A DNA stretch of 22,164 bases from an uncultured Oscillospiraceae bacterium (GTDB lineage Bacteria; Bacillota; Clostridia; Oscillospirales; Acutalibacteraceae), in contig CAJUPK010000022.1 of assembly GCA_910588415.1 (NCBI GenBank), positions 1-22,164 of the forward strand, given 5' to 3'. Made by a program: the position numbers and the translations under genes. Position 1 is the stretch's first letter. Each line of letters begins with the position of its first letter. Below are positions 6,979 to 12,661 of the stretch, piece after piece. The notes under the pieces were generated by a model, which did no database searches, had not been told where the DNA came from, and saw nothing but the letters and a program-made list of their open reading frames with translations.

Positions 6979-7408
6979 TCCGCCTGGCCTGTCCCCAAGA
7001 CGCGGAGCAGCTCTTTCAGCTGAACCAGCAGTTCAACGGCCCCTCCTGCACCACGCCCCAGGCCATCGCCCGTTCTCTGGCGGAAAACCCCCGGGAGATT
7101 GTGGCTGTGGCCGAGGAAGACGGGGTTCTGACAGGCTTTGTCTGCGCTCAGCTGAAAGTCTCCTTCTGCTACGAACGCCCCACCGCTGAGATCACCGAGG
7201 TCTTTGTGGCCCAGGCTTTCCACCGCCAGGGCCTGCCCGGGCCATGCTGCGGCTTGTCCAGCAGGTCTGCGCCCAAAGCCACGCTGTTGCAGACTTCACC
7301 CTGCTGACGGGCAGCGATAATGCTTCCGCTCAATCCCTTTACGCTGCCGAGGGCTTCCGCCAGGAGGACGAGGTCCTGTACGTAAAAGAGGAATCGCCCG
7401 GCATATAA
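6975..7408 (+). pseudogene. GNAT acetyltransferase with a single-base frameshift
   Basis: The first 85-90 codons read as an acetyltransferase up to ITEVFVAQAFHRQGL, the strand and start of the acetyl-CoA motif. There the frame goes wrong at 7231-7243. In the next frame the rest is a good GNAT C-terminus: RAMLRLVQQVCAQ, then TLLTGSDNASAQSLYAAEGF and LYVKEE, ending at TAA 7406-7408. Adding one base in the GCCTGCCCGGGCC tract would restore a normal protein of about 144 aa with the motif HRQGLGRAML. Read as it stands, translation stops at 7305-7307. Whether this is a real mutation or a consensus error in a G/C run cannot be decided from one sequence. It overlaps the preceding small gene by 4 bp. 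Confidence 0.85.
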
Positions 7409-7420
7409 TTATTATATAGT
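7404..7420 (+). promoter_or_regulatory. AT-rich -10 region upstream of 6S-like RNA
   Basis: TATAAT (7404-7409) and TATAGT (7415-7420) lie in a sharply AT-rich patch overlapping the end of the broken acetyltransferase. The second would place the start of transcription near 7427, which is exactly where the long RNA stem begins. No good -35 is visible at 16-18 bp, so the promoter is tentative. Confidence 0.4.
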
Positions 7421-7426
7421 ATCCCA

Positions 7427-7604
7427 GGGCTTGCTGGAACATAGAGGGAAGGCCGGTTTTTTGACCAGAAGCGGGGAATTTCAAGGAGAAAACCACAGGC
7501 TGTACGGACAAGCACAGCAATGCTGCCGCACAGTGGGGATTTTCAACGCCGGAAAGGACCGCTTCTGGGCAAAAGATGGTTTCCTCGATGTTTCACACAA
7601 GCCC
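7427..7604 (+). ncRNA. ssrS: Candidate 6S RNA
   Basis: About 178 nt fold into one long rod. From the ends inward: GGGCTT/AAGCCC (7427-7432/7599-7604); TGGAACAT/ATGTTTCA (7435-7442/7588-7595); GAGG/CCTC with further pairs to 7455/7577; TTTTTTG/CAAAAGA (7457-7463/7570-7576); CCAGAAGCGG/CCGCTTCTGG (7465-7474/7559-7568). Only single-base bulges and small loops interrupt these roughly 40 pairs. Then comes a large unpaired bubble (7475-7492 and 7537-7558) and an apical hairpin (CCA/TGG, CTGT/ACAG, AGCA/TGCT; loop 7515-7520). Length, long closing stem, asymmetric central bubble and apical stem are the hallmarks of 6S RNA, which mimics an open promoter and binds sigma-70 RNA polymerase. The identification is by shape alone; sequence identity to a known 6S was not tested. 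Confidence 0.6.
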
Positions 7605-7623
7605 AACCCATATGTTCCAAACA

Positions 7624-7660
7624 ATGGGCCTATGCCCTCAAGGGGCGGCCCATCCATTTA
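7624..7660 (+). terminator. Hairpin terminator downstream of 6S-like RNA
   Basis: Stem ATGGGCC/GGCCCAT (7624-7630/7647-7653) with an inner stem GCCC/GGGC (7634-7637/7643-7646), separated by a 3-nt bulge TAT, and a short tail CCATTTA. The T-tract is weak, so it could instead be a processing or stabilising hairpin. Confidence 0.5.
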
Positions 7661-7706
7661 CCAGGCGTGCCAAACATCTGGCCGCTATTCACAACAGGAG
7701 GTCCCT

Positions 7707-8183
7707 ATGCCATTTGAGATCAGGCCCCTTCAGCCCTCGGAATACCCTCTGCTGGAGGAATTTCTATACCATGCCATCTTTGTGCGGCCCGGCCAGCAGC
7801 CCCCGCCCAGAGAGATTCTTCGCCGCCCCGAGCTGCGGGTCTATGTAGACGGTTTCGGCCAAAATCCCGACGACTACGCCCTTGCCGCTGTCACCCAAAA
7901 CCAGGTGGTGGGCGCGGTGTGGGTGCGCATCATGAACGATTACGGCCATGTAGATGACCAGACCCCCTCCTTTGCCATTTCCCTGCTGCCGGAACACCGG
8001 GGCTGCGGCATGGGCACAGCCCTGCTGGAAGCCATGCTGGGGCTGCTCAAAGAGCAGGGCTACCAGCAGGCCTCGCTGGCTGTTCAAAAGGACAATTACG
8101 CGTTCCGCATGTACCAGCGGGCAGGCTTCGCCATTGTGGACGAAAATTCGGAGGAGTATATTATGGTGGCAAAACTCTCGTAA
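7707..8183 (+). CDS. GNAT family N-acetyltransferase
   Basis: A 158-aa acetyltransferase. Motif A is seen as LLPEHRGCGMGTALLEAML with R-G-C-G-M-G contacting acetyl-CoA, and the C-terminal block NYAFRMYQRAGFAIVDEN is the usual motif B. The acceptor is unknown. The frame is open upstream to 7431, but AGGAGGT at 7696-7702 fixes the start at 7707, the upstream peptide is not protein-like, and that DNA is better explained by the 6S-like RNA and its hairpin. The protein begins MPFEIRPLQPSEYPLLEEFL, a normal GNAT opening. Confidence 0.87.
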   Translation: MPFEIRPLQPSEYPLLEEFLYHAIFVRPGQQPPPREILRRPELRVYVDGFGQNPDDYALAAVTQNQVVGAVWVRIMNDYGHVDDQTPSFAISLLPEHRGCGMGTALLEAMLGLLKEQGYQQASLAVQKDNYAFRMYQRAGFAIVDENSEEYIMVAKLS

Positions 8184-8220
8184 GATTTTTTACAATCCCT
8201 TTAGAAAGAAGGCGCTTTAT

Positions 8221-8694
8221 ATGAAGCAATGCCCCCAGTGCGGGTTGTGGAACTACCCCCAGTCTCCTGTCTGCCAGCGGTGCGGAACCGTCCTGCCGGA
8301 AATCCCGGTCCCTGGGCCGCCCCAGGCCCCCCAGGTTCCACCGGTTCCTCCCATGCCTGCTGGCCCCCAGCAGCTCCCCTCACCCCCAGGGCCCCCGCCG
8401 TCCCGCCCTCTCCCCCCTGGACCTGTGTTTATCCGGCAGCAGGGGACCTTTACCTGGCGGGATATCTTCACCGTGCTGGGCTTTGTCTCTGCGGTGACCG
8501 GCTACTTTTACGCCAGCGTCCTGCTGCTTCCCCTGGGGCTTATCGCCTCTATCGTGGGGTTCCGCAGCATCCGCAACCGGGGCCTGGCTGTGGCGGGTGT
8601 TGTCATTTCCGCTATTGGCATACTGCTCAAGGTCATGCTCATTCTTCAGCAGGCCTCTTTGCTGCCGGATTGGTTCACAAATGGAATATGGTAG
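8221..8694 (+). CDS. Zinc-ribbon, proline-rich, DUF4190-type membrane protein
   Basis: A 157-aa protein in three parts. Residues 1-22 form a zinc ribbon with two CxxC pairs (CPQC and CQRC). Residues about 28-75 are a proline-rich flexible linker. The remainder has two or three hydrophobic segments, FTVLGFVSAVTGYFY, LLLPLGLIASIVGFRSIRNR and GLAVAGVVISAIGILLKVML, in the pattern of DUF4190, a two-helix domain common in Bacillota and Actinomycetota membrane proteins of unknown function. The start at 8221 is the first codon of the zinc ribbon and has AGAAAGAAGG about 8-10 bp upstream; a longer open frame starting further upstream only shadows the acetyltransferase. It follows the GNAT gene by 37 bp, so the two may share a message. 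Confidence 0.78.
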   Translation: MKQCPQCGLWNYPQSPVCQRCGTVLPEIPVPGPPQAPQVPPVPPMPAGPQQLPSPPGPPPSRPLPPGPVFIRQQGTFTWRDIFTVLGFVSAVTGYFYASVLLLPLGLIASIVGFRSIRNRGLAVAGVVISAIGILLKVMLILQQASLLPDWFTNGIW

Positions 8695-8756
8695 TGTCTA
8701 AAAAGTGCCTTGATAAAATTATTTTTTAATTTTCTCCCTGTTTTTTGATTTTTTTG

Positions 8757-8786
8757 CTTACATTTTCTTCAAAAATGTGCTATACT
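8757..8786 (+). promoter_or_regulatory. Promoter of carD-like gene
   Basis: CTTACA (8757-8762, 4 of 6 matches to the -35 consensus), an 18-bp AT-rich spacer and TATACT (8781-8786) give a recognisable sigma-A-type promoter. Transcription would start near 8793, about 30 nt before the ATG. The region before it (8700-8756) is T-rich, with only a weak AAAATTA/TAATTTT hairpin, a doubtful terminator for the preceding gene. Confidence 0.65.
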
Positions 8787-8822
8787 ATACATAGAAAATC
8801 ACAAAATACAGGAGGAATCATC

Positions 8823-9335
8823 ATGTATGAGGTAGGGCAGTTAGTGCAGTACGGCAGCACAGGCGTGTGCCGGATCAGCGAGGTCAAAAAGCAGGACTTT
8901 CCCAACATGGGCGAGCGGCTGTACTATGTACTGCAGCCGCTGTACAAGCCCTGCGTCATCTCTGTGCCAGTGGAATCGGACAAGGTATTCCTGCGGCCCA
9001 TTATCTCCCGGGAAGAGGCTGACCGGCTTATTAGCCTGATCCCCACCCTGGAGTACCCGGTCTTCCACGCCCGGGCCAGCCGGGAATTGGCGGAGCGCTA
9101 TGGTGCGCTGCTGAAAAGCCACGACTGTCTGGACTGGATGTCCCTGGCCCTGTGCCTGCAGAAAAAGAAGCAGGCACAGCTGCGTCTGAAACGGAAGTTC
9201 AGCAGTGTGGATGAGAGATTCTTAAAACAGGCCCGAGAGCTTCTCTTTGGAGAGTTCGCCGCGGCCCTGGAAATCCCCAAGGAAAATGTGCAGGGCTATA
9301 TAGAGGCCAAAGTGGAGAGCCTGAAAGCTGGCTAA
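8823..9335 (+). CDS. CarD family transcriptional regulator
   Basis: A 170-aa protein of the CarD/CdnL group. The N-terminal RNA-polymerase-interacting domain is recognisable by YEVGQLVQYGSTGVCRISEV and LYYVLQPLY (residues 2-40), a Tudor-like barrel that contacts the polymerase beta subunit as in Mfd. The C-terminal part (about 75-170) is helical and basic, matching the promoter-binding half. Such proteins steady the open promoter complex and tune rRNA and housekeeping promoters. AGGAGG at about 8810-8815 supports the ATG at 8823; an in-frame ATG at 8745 lies upstream of the mapped promoter and is rejected. It has its own promoter and stands alone. Confidence 0.88.
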   Translation: MYEVGQLVQYGSTGVCRISEVKKQDFPNMGERLYYVLQPLYKPCVISVPVESDKVFLRPIISREEADRLISLIPTLEYPVFHARASRELAERYGALLKSHDCLDWMSLALCLQKKKQAQLRLKRKFSSVDERFLKQARELLFGEFAAALEIPKENVQGYIEAKVESLKAG

Positions 9336-9405
9336 GCCTGTTTTAAAACCGAGAAACAGGCGGATTTCTGAGTCCAAAGACCGTATCTGCCCTGTTGCAG
9401 GCAGA
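9336..9405 (+). terminator. Two hairpins after carD-like gene
   Basis: The first stem, GCCTGTTT/AAACAGGC (9336-9343/9354-9361), begins right after the stop codon; the second is TCTGCC/GGCAGA (9386-9391/9400-9405). Neither has a proper T-tract, so a weak terminator or a leader structure for the dehydrogenase downstream are both possible. The remaining 69 bp to the next start hold no other feature than the AGGAGG site. Confidence 0.4.
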
Positions 9406-9474
9406 CCATAAATCCCCGCCCATTTTTCATCACGCGGCCCAGCCGCATTTACCCAAACCAAGGAGGTTACCATC

Positions 9475-10500
9475 ATGCTTCAGCAAGTTATGACAGCTCC
9501 CGGTGTCATTGAGTTCCGGGAGGTCCCCACGCCCCAGCCAGGGCCGGGAGAAGTTTTGATCAAGATTATGGAGATCGGCGTCTGCGGCTCTGACATCCAC
9601 GTGTACCACGGGGAGCATCCCTTCACCAGCTACCCCGTCACCCAGGGCCACGAGGTGTCCGGCCTTGTCGAACAGCTGGGCGAAGGGGTCACTGGCCTGC
9701 AAGCAGGCCAAAAGGTAACCATCCAGCCCCAGGTAGTGTGCGGCCAGTGCTGGCCCTGCCGCAACGGCAAATACAATCTCTGCGAAAGCCTGAAGGTCAT
9801 GGGCTTCCAGACCACTGGCACCGCCTCGGAATACTTTGTGGTAGACGCCGCCAAAGTCACCCCCCTGCCGGACGCCATGAGCTTGGAAGAGGGGGCCATG
9901 ATCGAGCCTCTGGCCGTGGCCGTCCACGCGGTGGGCCGGGCCGGGGACATAAGCGGCAAGGACGTCTGCGTGCTGGGAGCCGGGCCCATCGGCATTCTGG
10001 TGGCCCAGGCCGCCAAAGGGCTGGGAGCCCGCAAGGTCATGATCACCGATGTAAGTGCCCTGCGCCTGGAAAAGGCCCGGGAATGTGGGGCCGACGTCTG
10101 CGTCAATACCCGGGAGAAGGACTTCGGCCAGGCCCTGGTGGAGTGCTTTGGCCCGGACAAGGCCGATGTAATCTATGACTGCGCTGGCAATGACATCACC
10201 ATGGACCAGGCCATCCAGAACGCCCGCAAAGGCAGCACTTTGATTTTGGTGGCTGTGTTTGCTCAAAAGGCCCATGTGGACCTGGCTGTGCTCAATGACC
10301 ACGAGCTGGACCTGAACACCTCCATGATGTACCGCAGCGAGGACTATGAGACCGCCATTCAGCTGGCGACAGAGGGCAAGGTACAGCTGCTGCCCCTGCT
10401 CTCCAAGCGGTTCCCCTTCCAGCAGTATCTGGACGCCTACCAGTACATAGACCAAAACCGGGAGTCCACCATGAAGGTCATGATTGACGTGCAGCAATGA
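9475..10500 (+). CDS. Zinc-dependent medium-chain alcohol/polyol dehydrogenase
   Basis: A 341-aa cytosolic NAD(P)-linked oxidoreductase of the MDR superfamily. Catalytic zinc ligands are Cys37 (GVCGSD), His59-Glu60 (GHE) and Glu144 (EPLAVAVHA). The structural zinc site is Cys89, Cys92, Cys95 and Cys103. The Rossmann motif GAGPIG is at 168-173, and an acidic residue after the second strand (MITDVS) suggests NAD rather than NADP. The pattern is nearest to sorbitol, threonine or butanediol dehydrogenases; the exact substrate cannot be read. A Shine-Dalgarno AGGAGG precedes the ATG by about 7 bp. The stop codon overlaps the start of the methyltransferase gene (ATGA), so the two are translated from one message, an unexpected functional pairing. 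Confidence 0.86.
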   Translation: MLQQVMTAPGVIEFREVPTPQPGPGEVLIKIMEIGVCGSDIHVYHGEHPFTSYPVTQGHEVSGLVEQLGEGVTGLQAGQKVTIQPQVVCGQCWPCRNGKYNLCESLKVMGFQTTGTASEYFVVDAAKVTPLPDAMSLEEGAMIEPLAVAVHAVGRAGDISGKDVCVLGAGPIGILVAQAAKGLGARKVMITDVSALRLEKARECGADVCVNTREKDFGQALVECFGPDKADVIYDCAGNDITMDQAIQNARKGSTLILVAVFAQKAHVDLAVLNDHELDLNTSMMYRSEDYETAIQLATEGKVQLLPLLSKRFPFQQYLDAYQYIDQNRESTMKVMIDVQQ

Positions 10501-11321
10501 CAAAGGATATATACAGCCGGGGCGCGGAGTTTCAAAAGTTCCAGGTGCTGAAGACCAACCGGAACAAGCGCCACCGCTATGGAGAATTTTTTGCAGAGGG
10601 TGTGCGGAACATCAATCAGGCCCTGGAAAATGGCTGGCAGATTGTCTCCTTTCTCTTTGCCCAGGACCGCCCTCTGTCCGGCTGGGCCCAGGGTCTGCTC
10701 AGCAGCGTAAAGACCCAGCAGAACTACCGGCTGGCTCCCGGCCTGCTGGATGAACTCAGCGGCAAAGGGGACAGCTCTGAGCTGCTGGCCATTGTAAAGA
10801 TGCGCCCAGGCGGGCCAGAGCTTCTGCCCAGGCCTCAAAATCCCCTGTGGGTGCTGTTCGACCGGCCCTCCAACCGGGGGAACCTGGGCACGCTTTTGCG
10901 TTCCTGCGACGGCCTGGGAGCAGACGGGCTGCTTCTCACTGGCCACGGCGTGGACCTCTACGACCCCGAGGTGATCACCGCCTCCATGGGCTCCTTCTTC
11001 CGGGTGCCTGCCTTCCAGGTGGAGACCCGCCAGGCAGCGGCCTTCATCGAGGAGATGCGGGGACTGTACCCAGGCTTCCAGACCGTGGGCACCACTGCCC
11101 ACCGGGAGAGTCCCCTCTTTGGCCAGGACCTGCGCGGCCCCCTGCTGTTTTTGCTGGGCAATGAGACCGACGGCCTGAGCTATGCCTTTAAGCAGAGCTG
11201 TGATGTGCTCTGCACCATTCCCATGACAGAGAGCAGCTCGGCCAGTTCCTTCAACGTGGCCTGCGCGGGAACGGTCCTGCTCTACGAGGCAGCCAGACAG
11301 CGGGCCGGGCAGAGGACCTAG
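10497..11321 (+). CDS. TrmH/SpoU family RNA 2'-O-methyltransferase
   Basis: A 274-aa SPOUT-class methyltransferase that would methylate a ribose 2'-OH of rRNA or tRNA using S-adenosylmethionine. The three SpoU motifs are in order: motif 1 NRGNLGTLLRSCDGLGADG (about 123-141), motif 2 LLFLLGNETDGLS (about 216-228), and motif 3 IPM...SSSASSFNVACAGTVLLYE (about 241-265), which together form the trefoil knot. An N-terminal domain of about 100 aa precedes them, as in TrmH-type rRNA methylases with a substrate-binding domain. Target nucleotide unknown. The ATG overlaps the dehydrogenase stop. Confidence 0.87.
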   Translation: MTKDIYSRGAEFQKFQVLKTNRNKRHRYGEFFAEGVRNINQALENGWQIVSFLFAQDRPLSGWAQGLLSSVKTQQNYRLAPGLLDELSGKGDSSELLAIVKMRPGGPELLPRPQNPLWVLFDRPSNRGNLGTLLRSCDGLGADGLLLTGHGVDLYDPEVITASMGSFFRVPAFQVETRQAAAFIEEMRGLYPGFQTVGTTAHRESPLFGQDLRGPLLFLLGNETDGLSYAFKQSCDVLCTIPMTESSSASSFNVACAGTVLLYEAARQRAGQRT

Positions 11322-11356
11322 AGTCTGTTTAAAAACTCCGTAAAACTGTCTGTTTC

Positions 11357-11398
11357 AACCAGAAATGCTGCGCAGCAGACTTTCTTGCGGTTTTTTTC
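11357..11398 (+). terminator. Terminator after SpoU methyltransferase gene
   Basis: An interrupted stem AACC/GGTT, GAAA/TTTC and a core palindrome TGCTGCGCAGCA (11366-11377) ending in a run of seven or more T at 11391. It lies 36 bp after the stop codon. A second short hairpin (CTGG.TTCTT/AAGAA.CCAG, about 11409-11431) follows. Both are compatible with termination of the dehydrogenase-methyltransferase message. Confidence 0.65.
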
Positions 11399-11479
11399 TT
11401 GAATCTCCTGGTTCTTGGCTAAGAATCCAGCTTTTCTCCGGTTTTCAAACAGGGTCTAGGGCTTATTAGAATCACTTTA

Positions 11480-11530
11480 AAGCAAAAGTTTCGGGCCGCC
11501 CCGTACAAGGGCCCCGAAACTTTTTGCTTT
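11480..11530. terminator. Bidirectional terminator between convergent genes
   Basis: A long stem AAGCAAAAGTTTCGGG against CCCGAAACTTTTTGCTT, with a GC-rich apex, has an A-run on the left arm and a T-run on the right, so it can stop transcription on both strands. The minus-strand hydrolase ends at 11556 and the plus-strand methyltransferase at 11321, exactly the context for a shared terminator. Confidence 0.85.
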
Positions 11531-11555
11531 CTGACTGGCGCCGCAGCGCTGGCTC

Positions 11556-12431
11556 TTACCCCAGCTGGAGTTCCACCTTCCTGTCCGGCTCCTTGCGCCA
11601 GATCATCTCCTTGGAGTAGGCAATATTGGCAATCCCCCCGTCTTCCCGGCGGAAGTCCGGTCCCTTGCGCTTGGCGTACAGGCAGGGGCGGCCCAAAAAC
11701 GCCTCCTCCGCCTGGTCGTCTGTGCCCGCCATAATCTGATCGCATAGCTCGATGGCCTCGTCCACCAGCGTCTTCGGTACAGGCCCAGGGCCATGGCCGC
11801 CATACATCCCGTCAAAATAGGGCTGGAAGCTCTTAAAGTGCAAAAGGCTCTCCCTATACTCCTCAATGGAAGTGGACCCAGGCATAAACAGCAGGGTGTT
11901 CCCATTGCAGGCGTCCCCGGAATAGACCACCCGGCGGGCCCGGTCCAGCAGCACAATGGTGCCAAAGGTGTGGCCCGGCACGGCGATCACCTCCAACTCC
12001 ACCCCGCCCAGGTCAAAGACGTCCCCATCCTGCACGGGGTATGTACGCACCGGGCAGAGCGGGGTCACATCCTCCAGGCCAGGCTCTGTCCGCAGGGCCT
12101 GAAAGGCAGCCCCGGACTTGGAAAAGCCCAGCCTTCCCTCCGGGTCCCCATGCTCGTACAGCAGGCCTATGTCCGCCGGATGAATCCAGCACTGACCATA
12201 GGCAAAGCTGGCCCCAATGTGGTCCAGGTGCCCGTGGGTGGCCACCATACGCACAGGCAGCTCTGTCAGCTCCCGCACAAAGGCCTTCAAATTGCCCACG
12301 CCGGTCAGGCCGTCAATCAGCAGCGCGCACTGGCTTCCCTCCACCAGAAAACACTTTTCGCCTGCCATGCCCGTGATGGCCGTCACATTATCAAAAATCT
12401 TCTCCGCTGTAAAAAACTTGGATTGAACCAC
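11556..12431 (-). CDS. Metallo-beta-lactamase-fold hydrolase
   Basis: A cytosolic MBL-fold enzyme of 291 aa. Metal ligands are seen as HGHLDH (residues 66-71; His66, His68, Asp70, His71), His154 in VPGHTFGT, Asp173 in YSGDACNG, and a final GGHGP. It resembles general MBL hydrolases (glyoxalase II/lactonase-like); the substrate is unknown. The frame is open to a TTG at 12485, but a perfect promoter (TTGACA-17-TATAAT) at 12516-12488 would start the message near 12481, inside that extension. The GTG at 12431-12429, preceded by AGGAAGAGGG, is therefore the better start and leaves a leader of about 50 nt. It is the only minus-strand gene in the window. The C-terminal half beyond residue 215 (FQPYFDGMYGG onward) is longer than a minimal MBL domain. 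Confidence 0.82.
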   Translation of the reverse strand: MVQSKFFTAEKIFDNVTAITGMAGEKCFLVEGSQCALLIDGLTGVGNLKAFVRELTELPVRMVATHGHLDHIGASFAYGQCWIHPADIGLLYEHGDPEGRLGFSKSGAAFQALRTEPGLEDVTPLCPVRTYPVQDGDVFDLGGVELEVIAVPGHTFGTIVLLDRARRVVYSGDACNGNTLLFMPGSTSIEEYRESLLHFKSFQPYFDGMYGGHGPGPVPKTLVDEAIELCDQIMAGTDDQAEEAFLGRPCLYAKRKGPDFRREDGGIANIAYSKEMIWRKEPDRKVELQLG

Positions 12432-12487
12432 AAGACCGCCCTCTTCCTTGGTAATTTTGATGGATTTCTTGCCTATTTGTGCCAATC

Positions 12488-12516
12488 ATTATATCAATTT
12501 TCTCAGAAAATGTCAA
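12488..12516 (-). promoter_or_regulatory. Consensus promoter of MBL-fold hydrolase gene
   Basis: On the minus strand, TTGACA (12516-12511), exactly 17 bp of spacer, and TATAAT (12493-12488) match the sigma-70/sigma-A consensus at all 12 positions. The predicted start of transcription, near 12481, falls downstream of the TTG codon at 12485 and so argues for the GTG start at 12431. It is divergent from the kinase promoter. Confidence 0.9.
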
Positions 12517-12571
12517 GCCGTTCCAGCCCGCAAGCACCGCCTCTCCCTCCCCAGGTTATTTTTTAGGTATG

Positions 12572-12600
12572 TTGACTGTATCACAAGGCGGTAGTATAAT
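12572..12600 (+). promoter_or_regulatory. Promoter of the kinase operon
   Basis: TTGACT (12572-12577), a 17-bp spacer and TATAAT (12595-12600) match the sigma-A consensus at 11 of 12 positions. Transcription would start near 12607, giving a 55-nt leader to the kinase. Its -35 lies 55 bp from the -35 of the divergent hydrolase promoter, room for a shared regulator. Confidence 0.88.
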
Positions 12601-12627
12601 AGTAGTATGATATACGGTATTTCATTC

Positions 12628-12661
12628 GACCAGTTCTGGTCACGGAAAGGATGTTTCCGCT
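12628..12661 (+). promoter_or_regulatory. Leader hairpins covering the kinase ribosome binding site
   Basis: Two small stems lie in the leader: GACCA/TGGTC (12628-12632/12637-12641) and CGGAAA/TTTCCG (12643-12648/12654-12659). The second holds the Shine-Dalgarno GGAAAGGA in its stem and loop, 2 bp before the ATG at 12662. Pairing is short, so it may simply damp translation rather than switch it. Confidence 0.45.

Noticed and set aside
7431..7706. N-terminal extension of the GNAT at 7707
   Set aside because: AGGAGGT sits directly before 7707, the extension has no protein character, and the same DNA forms a long paired RNA structure.
9336..9474. Riboswitch before the dehydrogenase
   Set aside because: Two small hairpins are present, but no conserved core or switch with the ribosome binding site could be seen, so only a low-confidence terminator entry was made.
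9430..10503. A 357-codon minus-strand frame
   Set aside because: It is the antisense shadow of the zinc dehydrogenase, whose zinc and Rossmann motifs are complete.
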